This document shows positions 33,409 to 43,381 of a stretch of 64,000 nt of DNA, piece by piece; within the stretch, counting starts at the first letter, position 1; every line of letters starts with the position of its first letter. Both the position numbers and the translations under genes were made by a program. Source of the stretch: Lachnospiraceae bacterium EP-SM-12S-S03 (GTDB taxonomy: Bacteria > Bacillota > Clostridia > Lachnospirales > Lachnospiraceae); assembly GCA_020540725.1 (NCBI GenBank), contig JAJBSL010000010.1:1-64000 (forward strand). The letters run 5' to 3'. Under the pieces are notes generated by a model, which was not told where the DNA came from, ran no database searches, and saw only the letters and a program-made list of their open reading frames with translations.

Positions 33409-34170
33409 TTATTCTAAATACATCGCTTTTATTTTTTGAATCTCGGTTTCGCCAATTCCATATTCTTCTTGCAAATATGTATGGAAATCTGTATATTTCT
33501 CCCCGATGGATTGAATGGAACTTAACAGATATTCTTCTTTTACATAGAGAAGCTCTTCGGCACCTGGGAAATTTCCGGTTTTCTTGAGAAAGGTTTCGTT
33601 TTCTTCTCTTCGGTAATCATTGCTTAACATGTAGTCCCTTAGAATGATTCCGTCACTAACGCCAAGTGTTTTTAAAATAAGATAAGCGCAAAATCCGGTA
33701 CGGTCTTTTCCGGCGCTGCAATGAAAGACAAAAGGGGTGTCTCCATTTAACAGAAGATCAAACATTTTCTGATATGCCGGATTATGAAACGGAAGTAATT
33801 TATACACATCCATAATATAGGAAGAAAGCCTTTTAAGCTGACCGGATTTTATCAAATCCTCCATGTTAAAGTTTCCTTGATACGAATCTGTGATGGAAAT
33901 GGCACTGCACTGTATATAATTGCATCCGTCAGGAGCTTCGTTTGGAGCGGCGGCGGCTTCTTCGTTACTTCGGAAGTCTAAAATATACTGTATATGTAAT
34001 TTCTGAAATTGTTTTCTCTCTGCATCATCTTGAAAATGAATCGGAGAACTTCTGTAGAATTGTCCTTTTTTTACATGATGGCCGTCTTCTGTCGGATATC
34101 CTCCGATATCACGAAAATTTGTGATATGAATTCCTTCTACAAAGTTAGGAAAAGTGCTGTTATTTCTCAA
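33409..34170 (-). CDS. Tyrosine/dual-specificity protein phosphatase (Y_phosphatase3 family)
   Basis: This 253-residue cytoplasmic phosphatase has the Cys-x5-Arg loop HCSAGKDRTG at about residues 149-158, preceded by the N-terminal NFRDIGGYPTEDG typical of the family and an ILDFRSNEE general-acid region. It would act on phosphotyrosine or phosphoinositide-like substrates. The start is TTG at 34170 with GAGGTGATATATT upstream. It has no obvious operon partner. Confidence 0.9.
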   Translation of the reverse strand: MRNNSTFPNFVEGIHITNFRDIGGYPTEDGHHVKKGQFYRSSPIHFQDDAERKQFQKLHIQYILDFRSNEEAAAAPNEAPDGCNYIQCSAISITDSYQGNFNMEDLIKSGQLKRLSSYIMDVYKLLPFHNPAYQKMFDLLLNGDTPFVFHCSAGKDRTGFCAYLILKTLGVSDGIILRDYMLSNDYRREENETFLKKTGNFPGAEELLYVKEEYLLSSIQSIGEKYTDFHTYLQEEYGIGETEIQKIKAMYLE

Positions 34171-34254
34171 AATATATCACCTCACTTGTTGGATTTGACT
34201 ACCATTTTACTCCGATAAAAATCATTTTACAATTTGTTTTGAAGGGTTTTACAG

Positions 34255-34620
34255 ATGGGAGTAATAAGTGGATTCCCGATTTTAGATCCGATTGCCAGTA
34301 TTGTTGTAATCTGTATTTTTATCGGGAAGGCTTCCTATGGCATTTTCAAAGATGCCATCGATAAGATGGTGGATAAATCCTGCGATCCGGAAACAATCAC
34401 GGCAATGGAGCAACTGATCATGAAACAGAACGGAGTGGAACGGATTGATATGTTGCAGACCCGACTTTTTGGGGCAAAAATTTATGTGGACATTGAGGTG
34501 GCCGCCGATGGAAAACTGACGCTTGCGGAAGGTCACGATATTGCCCAGGAAGTGCATGATGCAATAGAAAGAGAAATTCCTCTTGTAAAGCATTGCATGG
34601 TGCATGTTAACCCGGCATAA
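34255..34620 (+). pseudogene. Cation diffusion facilitator transporter, C-terminal fragment
   Basis: The 121-residue frame covers only the last membrane helix region (GFPILDPIASIVVICIFIGKA) and the cytoplasmic dimerisation domain (AMEQLIMKQNGVERIDMLQTRLFGAKIYVDIEV, ending VKHCMVHVNPA) of a CDF metal exporter normally around 300-390 residues. The first five helices with the Asp/His metal site are missing, and the 84 bases upstream show no trace of them. The ATG lacks a good ribosome site. It is a remnant, not a working exporter. Confidence 0.8.
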
Positions 34621-34676
34621 ACCGCGTGGATCAGGAGATATTCTAACTGAAAATTTGTATGTGTACATCTTGAAAA

Positions 34677-34725
34677 ATAGTCGAAATCCATTGTTTCTGA
34701 TTTGGAATTTCGGCTATATTTTTTG
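34677..34725 (+). terminator. Intrinsic terminator after the CDF remnant
   Basis: ATAGTCGAAATCC (34677-34689) pairs with GGAATTTCGGCTAT (34704-34717), with one wobble and one bulge, and is followed by ATTTTTTG. Confidence 0.7.
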
Positions 34726-34835
34726 TGAAAATTTAACATTTTTTTGGAGGTAAAATAAAACAAGTAGAACTTGTATCGTACAATTGTTATAATGAAGATA
34801 ATGAAAATCGTTGAAAGAAACAAGGAGGAATCGTT

Positions 34836-36440
34836 ATGGGTTGTGATACGATCAAACAATGTATTCAGGCGGGAAACGCTGTGCTTGGTATTGAATTTGG
34901 TTCAACAAGGATCAAGGCGGTTTTGATAGATGAGAGCCATGGGGTAATTGCATCCGGATCTCATGATTGGGAGAACCGATTCGAGAACCAGATCTGGACA
35001 TACAGTTTGGAAGATATCTGGACCGGGCTTCAGGATAGCTATCGGAAAATGGCGGAAGATGTAAAAGATAAATACGGAATTGTACTTACAAAGTTAGGAG
35101 CGATCGGGTTCAGTGCCATGATGCACGGATATATGGCATTTGATCAAGATGGAGAATTACTCGTTCCATTCCGTACGTGGCGAAATACGATGACGGAGCA
35201 GGCTGCAAAAGAGCTTACGGAGTTATTTGACTTCAATATGCCGCAGAGATGGAGCGGATCGCATATTTATCAGGCGATTCTAAACGAAGAAGAGCATGTG
35301 AAGAACGTGGCGTTTATTACGACGCTGGCCGGCTATATTCATTGGAAACTGACAGGACAAAAAGTACTTGGTGTGGGAGATGCATCTGGCATGTTCCCGA
35401 TTGATTCTAAGACAAAGGATTGGAATCAGGAAATGCTTGCAAAATTTGATGAAACAATCGCACCGAAAGGATATCCGTGGAAGATTGAACAAATCCTGCC
35501 GAAAGTTCTTGTGGCCGGAGAACAGGGAGGAAGTCTGACAGAAGAAGGTGCAAAACTTCTGGATGAATCAGGAAGCCTGGAGGCAGGAGTACCGGTTTGT
35601 CCTCCGGAAGGTGATGCAGGAACGGGAATGGTTGCAACAAACAGTGTGAAAGTCCGTACGGGCAATGTGTCTGCGGGAACAAGTGTGTTCAGTATGGTAG
35701 TGTTAGAAGAAGAACTGAAAAAAGTACACGAGGAAATTGACATTGTAACGACTCCTTCAGGTGATGCGGTGGCTATGGTACACTGTAACAACTGTACATC
35801 CGATTTAAATGCCTGGATAAATATTTTCAAAGAGTTTGCCGAAAGTTTTGGAATTAAAAATGTAGATATGAATCAATTATTCGGAACACTTTATAACAAA
35901 GCATTGGAAGGAGACACAGATTGCGGTGGACTGCTTGCATACAATTTCTTCTCCGGGGAGCCGGTAGTGGGATTTGATGCAGGACGACCATTGTTTGTGC
36001 GTACACCGGACAGCAGATTTAATCTTGCCAACTTTATGCGGGTAAACTTATATGCCTCTTTGGAAGTTTTAAAAGTGGGTATGGATATTCTTTTAAAAGA
36101 AGAAGATGTGAAGCTGGATGAGATTTACGGACATGGTGGTTTGTTTAAAACTCCGGTTGTAGGACAGAGGATTCTTGCAGCGGCACTTGATACTGCGGTA
36201 ACAGTTATGGAGACAGCAGGAGAAGGAGGCGCATGGGGAATTGCAGTGCTTGCTTCCTATATGAAGAATAAAAGAGAAGAGGAAGCTTTGGATGCATATT
36301 TAAGTGACCGTGTATTTGTAGGACAAAAAGGTGTGACCTTCAGTCCTCTGGAAGAAGATGTAGAAGGATTTAATACATTTATTAAACGGTTTAAGAGTGG
36401 ACTTGCCATTGAAAAAGCGGCGGTTAATGCACTGAAATAG
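34836..36440 (+). CDS. FGGY-family carbohydrate kinase
   Basis: This 534-residue kinase has the N-terminal ATPase strand [16 protein letters not shown] (about residues 17-32), a substrate-side [15 protein letters not shown] block, the central [12 protein letters not shown] phosphate loop and a C-terminal [15 protein letters not shown]. It would phosphorylate a ketose or polyol; xylulose and ribulose kinases are the nearest functions I know, but it differs enough that substrate is open. A TATAAT box is at 34788-34793 and the RBS is AAGGAGG. No sugar transporter or isomerase gene lies nearby, which is unusual for this family. Confidence 0.85.
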   Translation: MGCDTIKQCIQAGNAVLGIEFGSTRIKAVLIDESHGVIASGSHDWENRFENQIWTYSLEDIWTGLQDSYRKMAEDVKDKYGIVLTKLGAIGFSAMMHGYMAFDQDGELLVPFRTWRNTMTEQAAKELTELFDFNMPQRWSGSHIYQAILNEEEHVKNVAFITTLAGYIHWKLTGQKVLGVGDASGMFPIDSKTKDWNQEMLAKFDETIAPKGYPWKIEQILPKVLVAGEQGGSLTEEGAKLLDESGSLEAGVPVCPPEGDAGTGMVATNSVKVRTGNVSAGTSVFSMVVLEEELKKVHEEIDIVTTPSGDAVAMVHCNNCTSDLNAWINIFKEFAESFGIKNVDMNQLFGTLYNKALEGDTDCGGLLAYNFFSGEPVVGFDAGRPLFVRTPDSRFNLANFMRVNLYASLEVLKVGMDILLKEEDVKLDEIYGHGGLFKTPVVGQRILAAALDTAVTVMETAGEGGAWGIAVLASYMKNKREEEALDAYLSDRVFVGQKGVTFSPLEEDVEGFNTFIKRFKSGLAIEKAAVNALK

Positions 36441-36541
36441 GAATCGATGTTTTGCAAAAAAACCTTTTCAACACTGATATTTTGTATTATAATAGGACGG
36501 TAGTAATTCAGAATAGACTCTGGAGGTAAGAAGGGATAAAG

Positions 36542-37732
36542 ATGGAAAGAAAAGTAGGTACAATTTCAAGAGGTATTCGCTGTCCGATTATCAGAGAAGG
36601 AGACAATCTGGCAGATATCGTGGTAAATAGTGTATTAGAAGCAGCAGAAAGTGAAGGATTTGAGTTAAGAGACAGAGATGTAATTTCTCTTACGGAATCT
36701 ATTGTTGCAAGATCACAGGGTAATTATGCTCCGATCAGTGCAATTGCAAGTGATGTGAAAGCAAAATTAGGCGGAGAGACAATCGGAATCATTTTCCCGA
36801 TTTTGTCAAGAAACAGATTTTCAATCTGCTTAAAGGGTATGGCTATGGGAGCAAAGAAGGTTGTTCTTATGTTAAGCTATCCGAGCGATGAAGTGGGCAA
36901 TGAACTTGTGTCACTTGATAAGTTGGATGAAGCAGGAATCAATCCGTATAGTGATGTGCTTACATTAGAGAAATACAGAGAACTTTTTGGTGAGAATAAG
37001 CACGAATTTACAGGTGTTGACTATGTACAGTATTACGGAGAGATCATCCGTGAAGCAGGGGCAGATGTGGAGATCATCTTCGCAAATAATCCAAAAACAA
37101 TCCTTAACTATACAAAGAACGTAATCAACTGTGATATTCATACACGTGCAAGAACAAAGCGTATCTTAAAAGCAAACGGTGCTGAGAAGGTATTTGGAAT
37201 GGATGATATCTTAACTTCATCTGTAGACGGAAGTGGATGCAATGAGAAGTATGGACTTCTTGGATCCAATAAGTCCACAGAAGAAAGCATTAAGTTATTC
37301 CCAAGAGAGTGCTTCGGACTTGTAGAAGAGATCCAGAAGAGCATTTTGGAGAAGACAGGAAAGCATGTAGAAGTTATGGTTTACGGTGATGGCGCATTCA
37401 AAGATCCACAAGGTAAGATATGGGAGCTTGCAGATCCGGTAGTTTCTCCTGCATATACAGACGGACTTCGCGGAACACCGAACGAAGTGAAGCTGAAATA
37501 TCTGGCGGACAATGATTTCGCTGATTTGAGCGGAGAAGCCTTAAAAGAGGCGATTTCCAAACGTATTAAGGAGAAAGATGATAACCTTGTAGGCAACATG
37601 GTGTCTCAGGGAACAACACCGAGACAGCTTACAGACTTGATCGGTTCTTTATGTGACCTTACAAGCGGTTCCGGTGACAAAGGTACTCCGGTTGTACTTG
37701 TACAGGGATATTTCGACAATTATACAAACTAA
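36542..37732 (+). CDS. F420-0:gamma-glutamyl ligase-like protein
   Basis: This 396-residue protein matches the F420_ligase (CofE) domain: RDRDVISLTESIVARSQGNY early on and MVYGDGAFKDPQGKIWELADPVVSPAYTDGL later. In F420 producers CofE adds glutamate to F420-0. This organism type is not known to make F420, and no other cof gene is here, so it probably joins glutamate or another amino acid to a different acceptor. A TATAAT at 36488-36493 and RBS GGAGGTAAGAAGG precede it. It is transcribed alone and ends in a clear terminator. Confidence 0.82.
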   Translation: MERKVGTISRGIRCPIIREGDNLADIVVNSVLEAAESEGFELRDRDVISLTESIVARSQGNYAPISAIASDVKAKLGGETIGIIFPILSRNRFSICLKGMAMGAKKVVLMLSYPSDEVGNELVSLDKLDEAGINPYSDVLTLEKYRELFGENKHEFTGVDYVQYYGEIIREAGADVEIIFANNPKTILNYTKNVINCDIHTRARTKRILKANGAEKVFGMDDILTSSVDGSGCNEKYGLLGSNKSTEESIKLFPRECFGLVEEIQKSILEKTGKHVEVMVYGDGAFKDPQGKIWELADPVVSPAYTDGLRGTPNEVKLKYLADNDFADLSGEALKEAISKRIKEKDDNLVGNMVSQGTTPRQLTDLIGSLCDLTSGSGDKGTPVVLVQGYFDNYTN

Positions 37733-37741
37733 TAAAGTACA

Positions 37742-37786
37742 AGAGTCTCGGGCATTGCATAGTAAGCGTGCCGCGAGGCTCTTTTT
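37742..37786 (+). terminator. Intrinsic terminator after the F420-ligase-like gene
   Basis: AGAGTCTCGGGCA (37742-37754) pairs with TGCCGCGAGGCTCT (37769-37782) and is followed by a T-run. Confidence 0.8.
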
Positions 37787-37932
37787 CTGTTATAGCAAAT
37801 TTCTGTGGAATCAGATAGATATATTCTTCGGTGCGATTGTTGGATGCAGCATATTGAAGCAGAATATAAACTGTGTTATCATGGCTTTAGGGAGAACCCA
37901 AAACGGAGAAGATAAATGAAGGAGGCAGCAAT

Positions 37933-39180
37933 ATGGTAAATGAAGTAATGAATGTGATTGCACAATATGACCCGGAAGTCGGCAAGGCGATTCAAGCTGA
38001 GTGTAGAAGACAGAGACGGAATCTGGAACTGATCGCATCGGAAAATATCGTGTCAGAACCGGTTATGCTCACAATGGGAACTGTTCTTACGAACAAGTAC
38101 GCAGAAGGCTATTCCGGAAAGCGCTATTATGGTGGCTGTGAAAATGTAGATGTTGTGGAGACGCTTGCCATTGAACGTGCAAAGGAGTTGTTCGGATGCG
38201 ATTATGCCAATGTACAGCCACATTCCGGCGCGCAGGCGAATACAGCAGTATATGTTGCAATGCTCAAAGCCGGAGATACGATCATGGGTATGAATCTGGA
38301 TCATGGCGGACATCTGACGCATGGAAGCCCGGTAAATTTCTCAGGGTTATATTTTAACATAGTGCCATATGGTGTAGATGAAAATGGTTTTATCGATTAT
38401 GATGAAGTGGAACGTCTTGCATTAGAGCATCATCCGAGATTGATCATTGCTGGAGCAAGCGCTTATGCGAGAATCATTGATTTTAAGCGTTTCCGTGAAA
38501 TTGCAGACAAGGCGGGTTCCTATCTGATGGTGGACATGGCGCATATTGCAGGGCTTGTTGCGGCCGGATTACATCCAAGTCCGATTCCATATGCAGATGT
38601 GGTGACAACAACGACCCATAAGACACTCCGTGGTCCGAGAGGTGGTATGATCTTAGCAAATAGAGAAGCTGCCGAGAAATTTAATTTTAACAAGGCCATT
38701 TTCCCAGGCACACAGGGAGGACCGTTAGAGCATGTGATCGCAGCGAAAGCCGTAGCATTTGGTGAAGCTTTGAAACCGGAATTTAAAGCATATCAGGAAC
38801 AGGTTGTGAAGAATTCCAAAGCGCTTGCGGAAGCGCTGAAGAAACAGGGATTCAAACTGCTGACAGGAGGAACGGATAATCACCTGATGTTATTGGATCT
38901 GACAAACATTGACATTTCAGGAAAAGAACTGCAGAAGAGATGTGATGAAGTTTATATCACATTGAATAAGAATACGATTCCAAATGATCCGAGAAGTCCG
39001 TTTGTGACATCCGGCGTCAGAATCGGAACACCTGCGGTAACTTCCAGAGGTATGAAAGAAGAGGATATGGAGAAGATTGCAGAATTAATCTGGCTTACTG
39101 CAACGGACTTTGAGAATAAGGCAGATGAAATACGGGCGGAAGTTGAGAAACTGTGTGCGAAATATCCGATTTATGAATAA
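37933..39180 (+). CDS. glyA: Serine hydroxymethyltransferase
   Basis: This 415-residue PLP enzyme interconverts serine and glycine with tetrahydrofolate, feeding one-carbon metabolism. Visible landmarks are [32 protein letters not shown], the PLP lysine in [14 protein letters not shown] (about residue 227) and [10 protein letters not shown] near the end. Length is normal. AAGGAGGCAGC precedes the ATG. It stands alone between two terminators. Confidence 0.97.
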   Translation: MVNEVMNVIAQYDPEVGKAIQAECRRQRRNLELIASENIVSEPVMLTMGTVLTNKYAEGYSGKRYYGGCENVDVVETLAIERAKELFGCDYANVQPHSGAQANTAVYVAMLKAGDTIMGMNLDHGGHLTHGSPVNFSGLYFNIVPYGVDENGFIDYDEVERLALEHHPRLIIAGASAYARIIDFKRFREIADKAGSYLMVDMAHIAGLVAAGLHPSPIPYADVVTTTTHKTLRGPRGGMILANREAAEKFNFNKAIFPGTQGGPLEHVIAAKAVAFGEALKPEFKAYQEQVVKNSKALAEALKKQGFKLLTGGTDNHLMLLDLTNIDISGKELQKRCDEVYITLNKNTIPNDPRSPFVTSGVRIGTPAVTSRGMKEEDMEKIAELIWLTATDFENKADEIRAEVEKLCAKYPIYE

Positions 39181-39193
39181 ATAACAGGAGAAG

Positions 39194-39226
39194 CGTCTCG
39201 GGAAATTATGGTCCCGAGACGTTTTC
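39194..39226 (+). terminator. Intrinsic terminator after glyA
   Basis: CGTCTCGGGA (39194-39203) and TCCCGAGACG (39212-39221) form a perfect 10-bp stem followed by TTTTC. Confidence 0.85.
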
Positions 39227-39257
39227 AATTGTATAGGAAATTGCGTACTATGCAATT

Positions 39258-39827
39258 TTACACATTACCTATCAGACATTCTAAATATTCAAAGGCTTGT
39301 TCCTTTGTACAATTCTGGTTTTTTAAATTACACCATTGCCATATTAGCAGTAGCGTATTGCTGTAATGATCTGCTAATACTTCATTTGGAACGATACTTT
39401 TTTCGGCGTCAGAACAAGTGCGAAAAATATTACGCATTTGATTGTTCATAAAGTTCCGAAAACTACTGAACATATAACCGATTTCTGAATTGTAGGTGAA
39501 GACACTATGGATTTTTTTCCTATTTTCTTTGCTAAAATCAAAAATGCGGTCAAAAAATATATGCAGAGTTTTGTCGTGCGGCAGATATTGATAATCTTCT
39601 AAATGAATTTCTTTGGTCAGCCATAACCAACAGTAATTCAAAAGGTCAAACTTATCTTCAAAATAGTTATAAAATGTAGCTCTTGGATAATTTGCACGTT
39701 TGCACAATTCCCCTACCGTAATTTCTTCAAAACTTTTTTCAGAAAGCAATGTAAACATCATAGTTTTAAAATCATTCAAGGTGCGTTTAGCTCCTCGCGT
39801 CAATTCTTTGTTAATGTCGTACTTCAT
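39258..39827 (-). CDS. TetR/AcrR family regulator
   Basis: This 189-residue protein has the helix-turn-helix segment ITVGELCKRANYPRATFYNYFEDKFDLLNY at about residues 36-65 and a helical ligand domain with many aromatic residues. It is divergent from an SDR remnant and an EFR1 ferredoxin, which it probably represses. The 159-base shared gap contains a near-perfect 18-base palindrome. RBS GAGGTG precedes the ATG. Confidence 0.88.
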   Translation of the reverse strand: MKYDINKELTRGAKRTLNDFKTMMFTLLSEKSFEEITVGELCKRANYPRATFYNYFEDKFDLLNYCWLWLTKEIHLEDYQYLPHDKTLHIFFDRIFDFSKENRKKIHSVFTYNSEIGYMFSSFRNFMNNQMRNIFRTCSDAEKSIVPNEVLADHYSNTLLLIWQWCNLKNQNCTKEQAFEYLECLIGNV

Positions 39828-39861
39828 CTGTGAACACCTCTTTTTTTACATTTTTCATAAT

Positions 39862-39879
39862 TTGTCCAAATTTGAACAA
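39862..39879. promoter_or_regulatory. Candidate TetR operator
   Basis: TTGTCCAAATTTGAACAA reads nearly the same on both strands, differing only at one symmetrical pair. It lies 34 bases upstream of the TetR start, within the divergent gap. Confidence 0.5.
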
Positions 39880-39986
39880 TTCTATTTTTTTGTCTCTTGC
39901 ATAATGTTTGTTTTTAATTTACCATAACGATGTGATTTTTACAAGTGTCTAAATTAAAACAAATGTTTTTTGGAAGAGAGGTATAT

Positions 39987-40379
39987 ATGAAAATAGCAAT
40001 CATTACAGGAGCTTCTTCGGGATTAGGAGTTGAATTTACAAAGACAATTATAGAGCAGTATCCCAAACTTGATGAAATCTGGGTTATTGCAAGACGGAAA
40101 GACAGGTTGAAAAACCTTGCTAAACACAATCCGGATAAAAAAATACGTACGATAGCGCTTGATCTTGGTGTTGATGAGGAATATAGAAAACTGGAAATAT
40201 TGTTAGCTGATGTAAAACCACAAATTAGTATTCTTATCAATAATGCCGGCTATGAATGCTCAGGTAATTTTAGAGATATGTCTACATCAGATATTCAAAA
40301 TATGCTTTCTGTCAATGTGAAAGGATTGACTATGGTACAAAGAATTTGTAGTCCGTACTTTGCAAAAAAATTTTATTAA
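39987..40379 (+). pseudogene. Short-chain dehydrogenase/reductase, truncated before the catalytic Tyr
   Basis: The 130-residue frame contains the NAD(P) loop TGASSGLG (residues 7-14), the LINNAG motif (about 88-93) and the following helix to VNVKGLTMVQRI, then ends after a short unrelated tail AKKFY. A complete SDR has about 250 residues, so the Ser and the catalytic YxxxK are missing. The break lies 13 bases before the ribosome site and start of the EFR1 gene, so a deletion probably removed the SDR's second half up to the next gene. RBS AGAGAGG remains. Dinucleotide binding may persist; catalysis should not. Confidence 0.75.
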
Positions 40380-40391
40380 AGGAGCGTTTTT

Positions 40392-41165
40392 ATGATTATT
40401 TATTTTTCAGCAACAGGAAATAGTCAATATGTAGCAGAGAGAATTGCGCAAGCAACAGGAGATAGAACAGTTTCTATCACTTCATGTATGAAAAATCACC
40501 AATTTCAATTTGAATTTCATGAAAGTGAGTTTTTAGGAATTGTCAGCCCTACTTATTCGTGGGGGTTACCAGAGATTGTAAAAGAATTTTTGCAAAAAAT
40601 AAATTTGAACAGAAAACCGTCATATATATGGTTTATTGCAACCTATGGCACAACCACAGGGCAAATAGGTAATTTTGCAAATGAAATATTACAAAAACAA
40701 AATATAGAATTTTCGGCATATTTTAGTGTGAAAATGCCAGATACATGGACACCAACTTTTAACTTAAGCAATAAAGAGCATGTCAGAAAGATAAATGAAA
40801 GAGCAGAACTTCAAATAGATTCTGTAATAGATAAAATTAAAAATCATGCAACAGGAGATTATATGCAAAGAAAAGTTCCCATGCCTATTGCAAAGCGGTT
40901 TTACAATATGGAGTATGGTACTATGCGTAAAACAAGTCATTTTCATGTTGAAGATACTTGTATAGGATGTGGTTTATGTGCGAGAAACTGCCCGATTTCT
41001 GCCATAGATATGGTCAAACAAAAGCCGGCCTGGAATAGAGAACAGTGTGTTATGTGTCTTTCCTGCTTACACCACTGTCCCAAATTTGCAATACAGTATG
41101 ACAATAAAACAAAAAAACATGGACAATATGTTCATGCTCCATTATCTGTAAAAAGCAGAGGATAA
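40392..41165 (+). CDS. EFR1-family flavodoxin-ferredoxin fusion
   Basis: This 257-residue protein has an N-terminal flavodoxin-like domain (IIYFSATGNSQYVAERI, SPTYSWGLPEIV) and two C-terminal 4Fe-4S motifs: CIGCGLCARNCP (about residues 195-206) and CVMCLSCLHHCP (about 221-232). EFR1 proteins carry electrons between flavin and iron-sulfur partners; their exact role is unsettled. RBS AAAGGAGCG precedes the ATG. It follows an SDR remnant under a divergent TetR gene and may once have supplied electrons in that module. Confidence 0.9.
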   Translation: MIIYFSATGNSQYVAERIAQATGDRTVSITSCMKNHQFQFEFHESEFLGIVSPTYSWGLPEIVKEFLQKINLNRKPSYIWFIATYGTTTGQIGNFANEILQKQNIEFSAYFSVKMPDTWTPTFNLSNKEHVRKINERAELQIDSVIDKIKNHATGDYMQRKVPMPIAKRFYNMEYGTMRKTSHFHVEDTCIGCGLCARNCPISAIDMVKQKPAWNREQCVMCLSCLHHCPKFAIQYDNKTKKHGQYVHAPLSVKSRG

Positions 41166-41178
41166 AAAGAATATATCA

Positions 41179-41220
41179 GTAAAAGATAAATATTTATCTT
41201 TTAAAATATTTATCTTTTAC
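41179..41220. terminator. Bidirectional terminator with 17-bp perfect stem
   Basis: Arms 41179-41195 and 41204-41220 are exact reverse complements around 8 bases, AT-rich throughout. It overlaps the 3' end of aroE, whose stop codon lies within it, and terminates the convergent EFR1 gene as well. Confidence 0.75.
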
Positions 41221-42063
41221 GATTGAGACAGGCATCTCTTTGCCTGTCCACAGTTTGAAGGATGCAGCGCCTTGATAGAGAAGCATATACAAGCCGTTAA
41301 AGGTGTTGCATCCGGCTTCTTTGGCCAGGCGGAGAAGTTTGGTTTCTTCCGGATTGTAAATGATATCCGATACGATCAGATCTTTATGGAACATGGAAAT
41401 GTCTGTGATCAGACTATCGTCTGTGTTTGGCGCCATTCCAACCGAAGTTGTGTTGACAAGTAAGACGCTTTCGGACAGTTCTCGCCGCAGGATATCCGGA
41501 GACTCATAGGTAAAAAGATTTAATGTGCAACTTGTCTGTTTTTTTAGCTTTTCGATGATTTCTTCCATTCTCTCATAAGATCTGCTTTTGCCGTTGAAAA
41601 TGGAAATCTCAGAAACACCGTCAAAGGCGGCCTGAGCAACAATTGCGGTAGCTGCGCCTCCGGCGCCGAGTACGGTAATCTTTTCTCCGATGATATTGAA
41701 TCCCTCTTCTTTGACAGATTCCATATAGCCGATGCCATCTGTTGTATATCCCGTAAAAATTCCATTGTCATTGACTACAGTATTGACTGCACCGGCAATT
41801 TCTGCCACAGGGGAAAGTCTGTCGCAGAGCCGGCACATCAGATTCTTGTTCGGCATAGTCAGATTAAAGCCTCTTATTTTCATGGCGCGTAGGCCTTCTA
41901 TGGCGGTTTTCAGTTCTGTTGTATTCACATCAAAGGCAAGATACGCATAGTCAAGTCCTAACTGCTGAAAAGATTCGTTGTGCATCATAGGGGAAATACT
42001 GTGCGCTACCGGACTCCCGAGAAGACCGGTAAGTGTTGTATGTCCTGTAATGATTTGATTCAT
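41194..42063 (-). CDS. aroE: Shikimate dehydrogenase
   Basis: This 289-residue enzyme reduces 3-dehydroshikimate to shikimate with NADPH. Substrate-binding SPVAHSISPMMHN (about residues 17-29), the catalytic Lys in NLTMPNK, Asp in YTTDG and the nucleotide loop LGAGGAATAI are all present. It is the only aro gene on the minus strand and lies upstream of, and divergent from, the aroD-aroB-aroF-aroF group, with a small membrane protein and a two-component system between them. The ATG at 42063 has the sequence AAGGATGTGAA upstream. Confidence 0.95.
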   Translation of the reverse strand: MNQIITGHTTLTGLLGSPVAHSISPMMHNESFQQLGLDYAYLAFDVNTTELKTAIEGLRAMKIRGFNLTMPNKNLMCRLCDRLSPVAEIAGAVNTVVNDNGIFTGYTTDGIGYMESVKEEGFNIIGEKITVLGAGGAATAIVAQAAFDGVSEISIFNGKSRSYERMEEIIEKLKKQTSCTLNLFTYESPDILRRELSESVLLVNTTSVGMAPNTDDSLITDISMFHKDLIVSDIIYNPEETKLLRLAKEAGCNTFNGLYMLLYQGAASFKLWTGKEMPVSIVKDKYFKR

Positions 42064-42146
42064 AAATTCACATCCTTAGTTTTTCTATCATAAGTAATCG
42101 TTCTAAAAATTAGAGTAAAGAGAAAATAAAAACTTGTCAAGGGAAT

Positions 42147-42482
42147 TTACAGGCTGGAGTGGTTTTTTCTTCTTTTTGTAGGATTTAAATAAAAGTCCTG
42201 AATTATGGTTGTGATAAGGAAAATGATCCATAACAGCCAAAAGCTATATAACTTCTGGGATAATCCCGTTCCCATAAAAATAAGAAAGCTTCCTATAAGT
42301 AAAAGCAAAAAAGTAATTATAATTTTGACGGATAATTTGCAATCTTTGTATTGAGAGATAAAATGTGCGGCACAAAATAGTAAAACATATACGATACCTG
42401 TGGCGTAATCACTTTGAGTTTTATAAGAAAGAAAAATGCTCAATAATAAAAGCGAAAAATAAAATACAATATCTTTTTTCAT
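42147..42482 (-). CDS. Small four-helix membrane protein of unknown function
   Basis: This 111-residue protein is almost entirely hydrophobic, with about four membrane segments (roughly residues 4-20, 26-43, 50-68 and 75-95) and a basic tail. I do not recognise it. The start at 42482 follows AGTGGGGATC; a longer frame beginning at 42602 adds 40 residues without a better ribosome site. It is divergent from the two-component system at 42671, so it could be one of its targets or a sensor accessory, but nothing in the sequence proves this. Confidence 0.5.
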   Translation of the reverse strand: MKKDIVFYFSLLLLSIFLSYKTQSDYATGIVYVLLFCAAHFISQYKDCKLSVKIIITFLLLLIGSFLIFMGTGLSQKLYSFWLLWIIFLITTIIQDFYLNPTKRRKNHSSL

Positions 42483-42670
42483 AAAATTTAGATCCCCACT
42501 TTCTTTTGATATTTCTATCATACAGTATATTTTCAGAAAATAAAAAAGAAGAAATCTAAAGAAATCTAAAGAGGTAGCAGGAGAATTTACATTTTTGAAC
42601 ATTAGTCCTATGTTTGTTTTCTTAGAAATGCTATAATTTTACTATATATCGGAGAAAGGAATCGGAGACT

Positions 42671-43381
42671 ATGAGTAGGTATAAGATTTTAGTTGTGGAT
42701 GATGATGCGGAAATCCGGGATGTAGTTTTGAAGCTTCTGGAGAATGAGAATTACGAAGTTGTGGGTGCGGTGGATGGAGAACAGGCATTGCAGATTTTGG
42801 ATGATTCATTTGATCTGATTATTTTAGACGTGATGATGCCAAAGAAAGACGGAATCAGTACTTGTATTGACATAAGAGAGAAATTCATTATTCCTATTTT
42901 GTTTCTTACTGCAAAAAACACAGAATATGATAAATATGTAGGGCTTTCCATAGGAGGCGATGATTATCTTGAAAAACCGTTCTCAAGAGTGGAACTTCTG
43001 GCAAGAATTTCTTCCTTACTAAGACGATACCGGGTATACCAAAGAGAAGAAGGAGAAAAGAAAATTTCGGATCATTATATTTGTGTTAAGGATTTGAAAA
43101 TTGATAAAGCTACAAGTCGGGTATTTCAAAATGACAGGGAGATTCTTTTGACGAATATGGAATATAAACTTCTGCTCTTATTTGCGAAGAATCCAAATCA
43201 GATTTTCACGCTAGAGATGATTTATGAAACAATATGGGAAGAAAACTATGATTATTCGATGAACTCTCTGATCATGGTACATATTAGAAATTTAAGAAAG
43301 AAGTTGGGAGATACTCCGCAGACAGCAAAATATATTAAAAATATTTGGGGACGGGGGTATTGCATAGAAGATGAAGAGTAG
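42671..43381 (+). CDS. OmpR/VanR-type response regulator
   Basis: This 236-residue regulator has a receiver domain with acidic pocket VVDDD (residues 8-12), phospho-acceptor Asp53 in LDVMMPKKDG, Lys in EKPFSRVELLARI, then a winged-helix DNA-binding domain (residues 140-236) ending in RNLRKKLGDTP and IWGRGYCI. It overlaps the following kinase gene by 11 bases, indicating coupled translation. RBS GAAAGGAATCGG precedes the ATG. Confidence 0.93.
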   Translation: MSRYKILVVDDDAEIRDVVLKLLENENYEVVGAVDGEQALQILDDSFDLIILDVMMPKKDGISTCIDIREKFIIPILFLTAKNTEYDKYVGLSIGGDDYLEKPFSRVELLARISSLLRRYRVYQREEGEKKISDHYICVKDLKIDKATSRVFQNDREILLTNMEYKLLLLFAKNPNQIFTLEMIYETIWEENYDYSMNSLIMVHIRNLRKKLGDTPQTAKYIKNIWGRGYCIEDEE

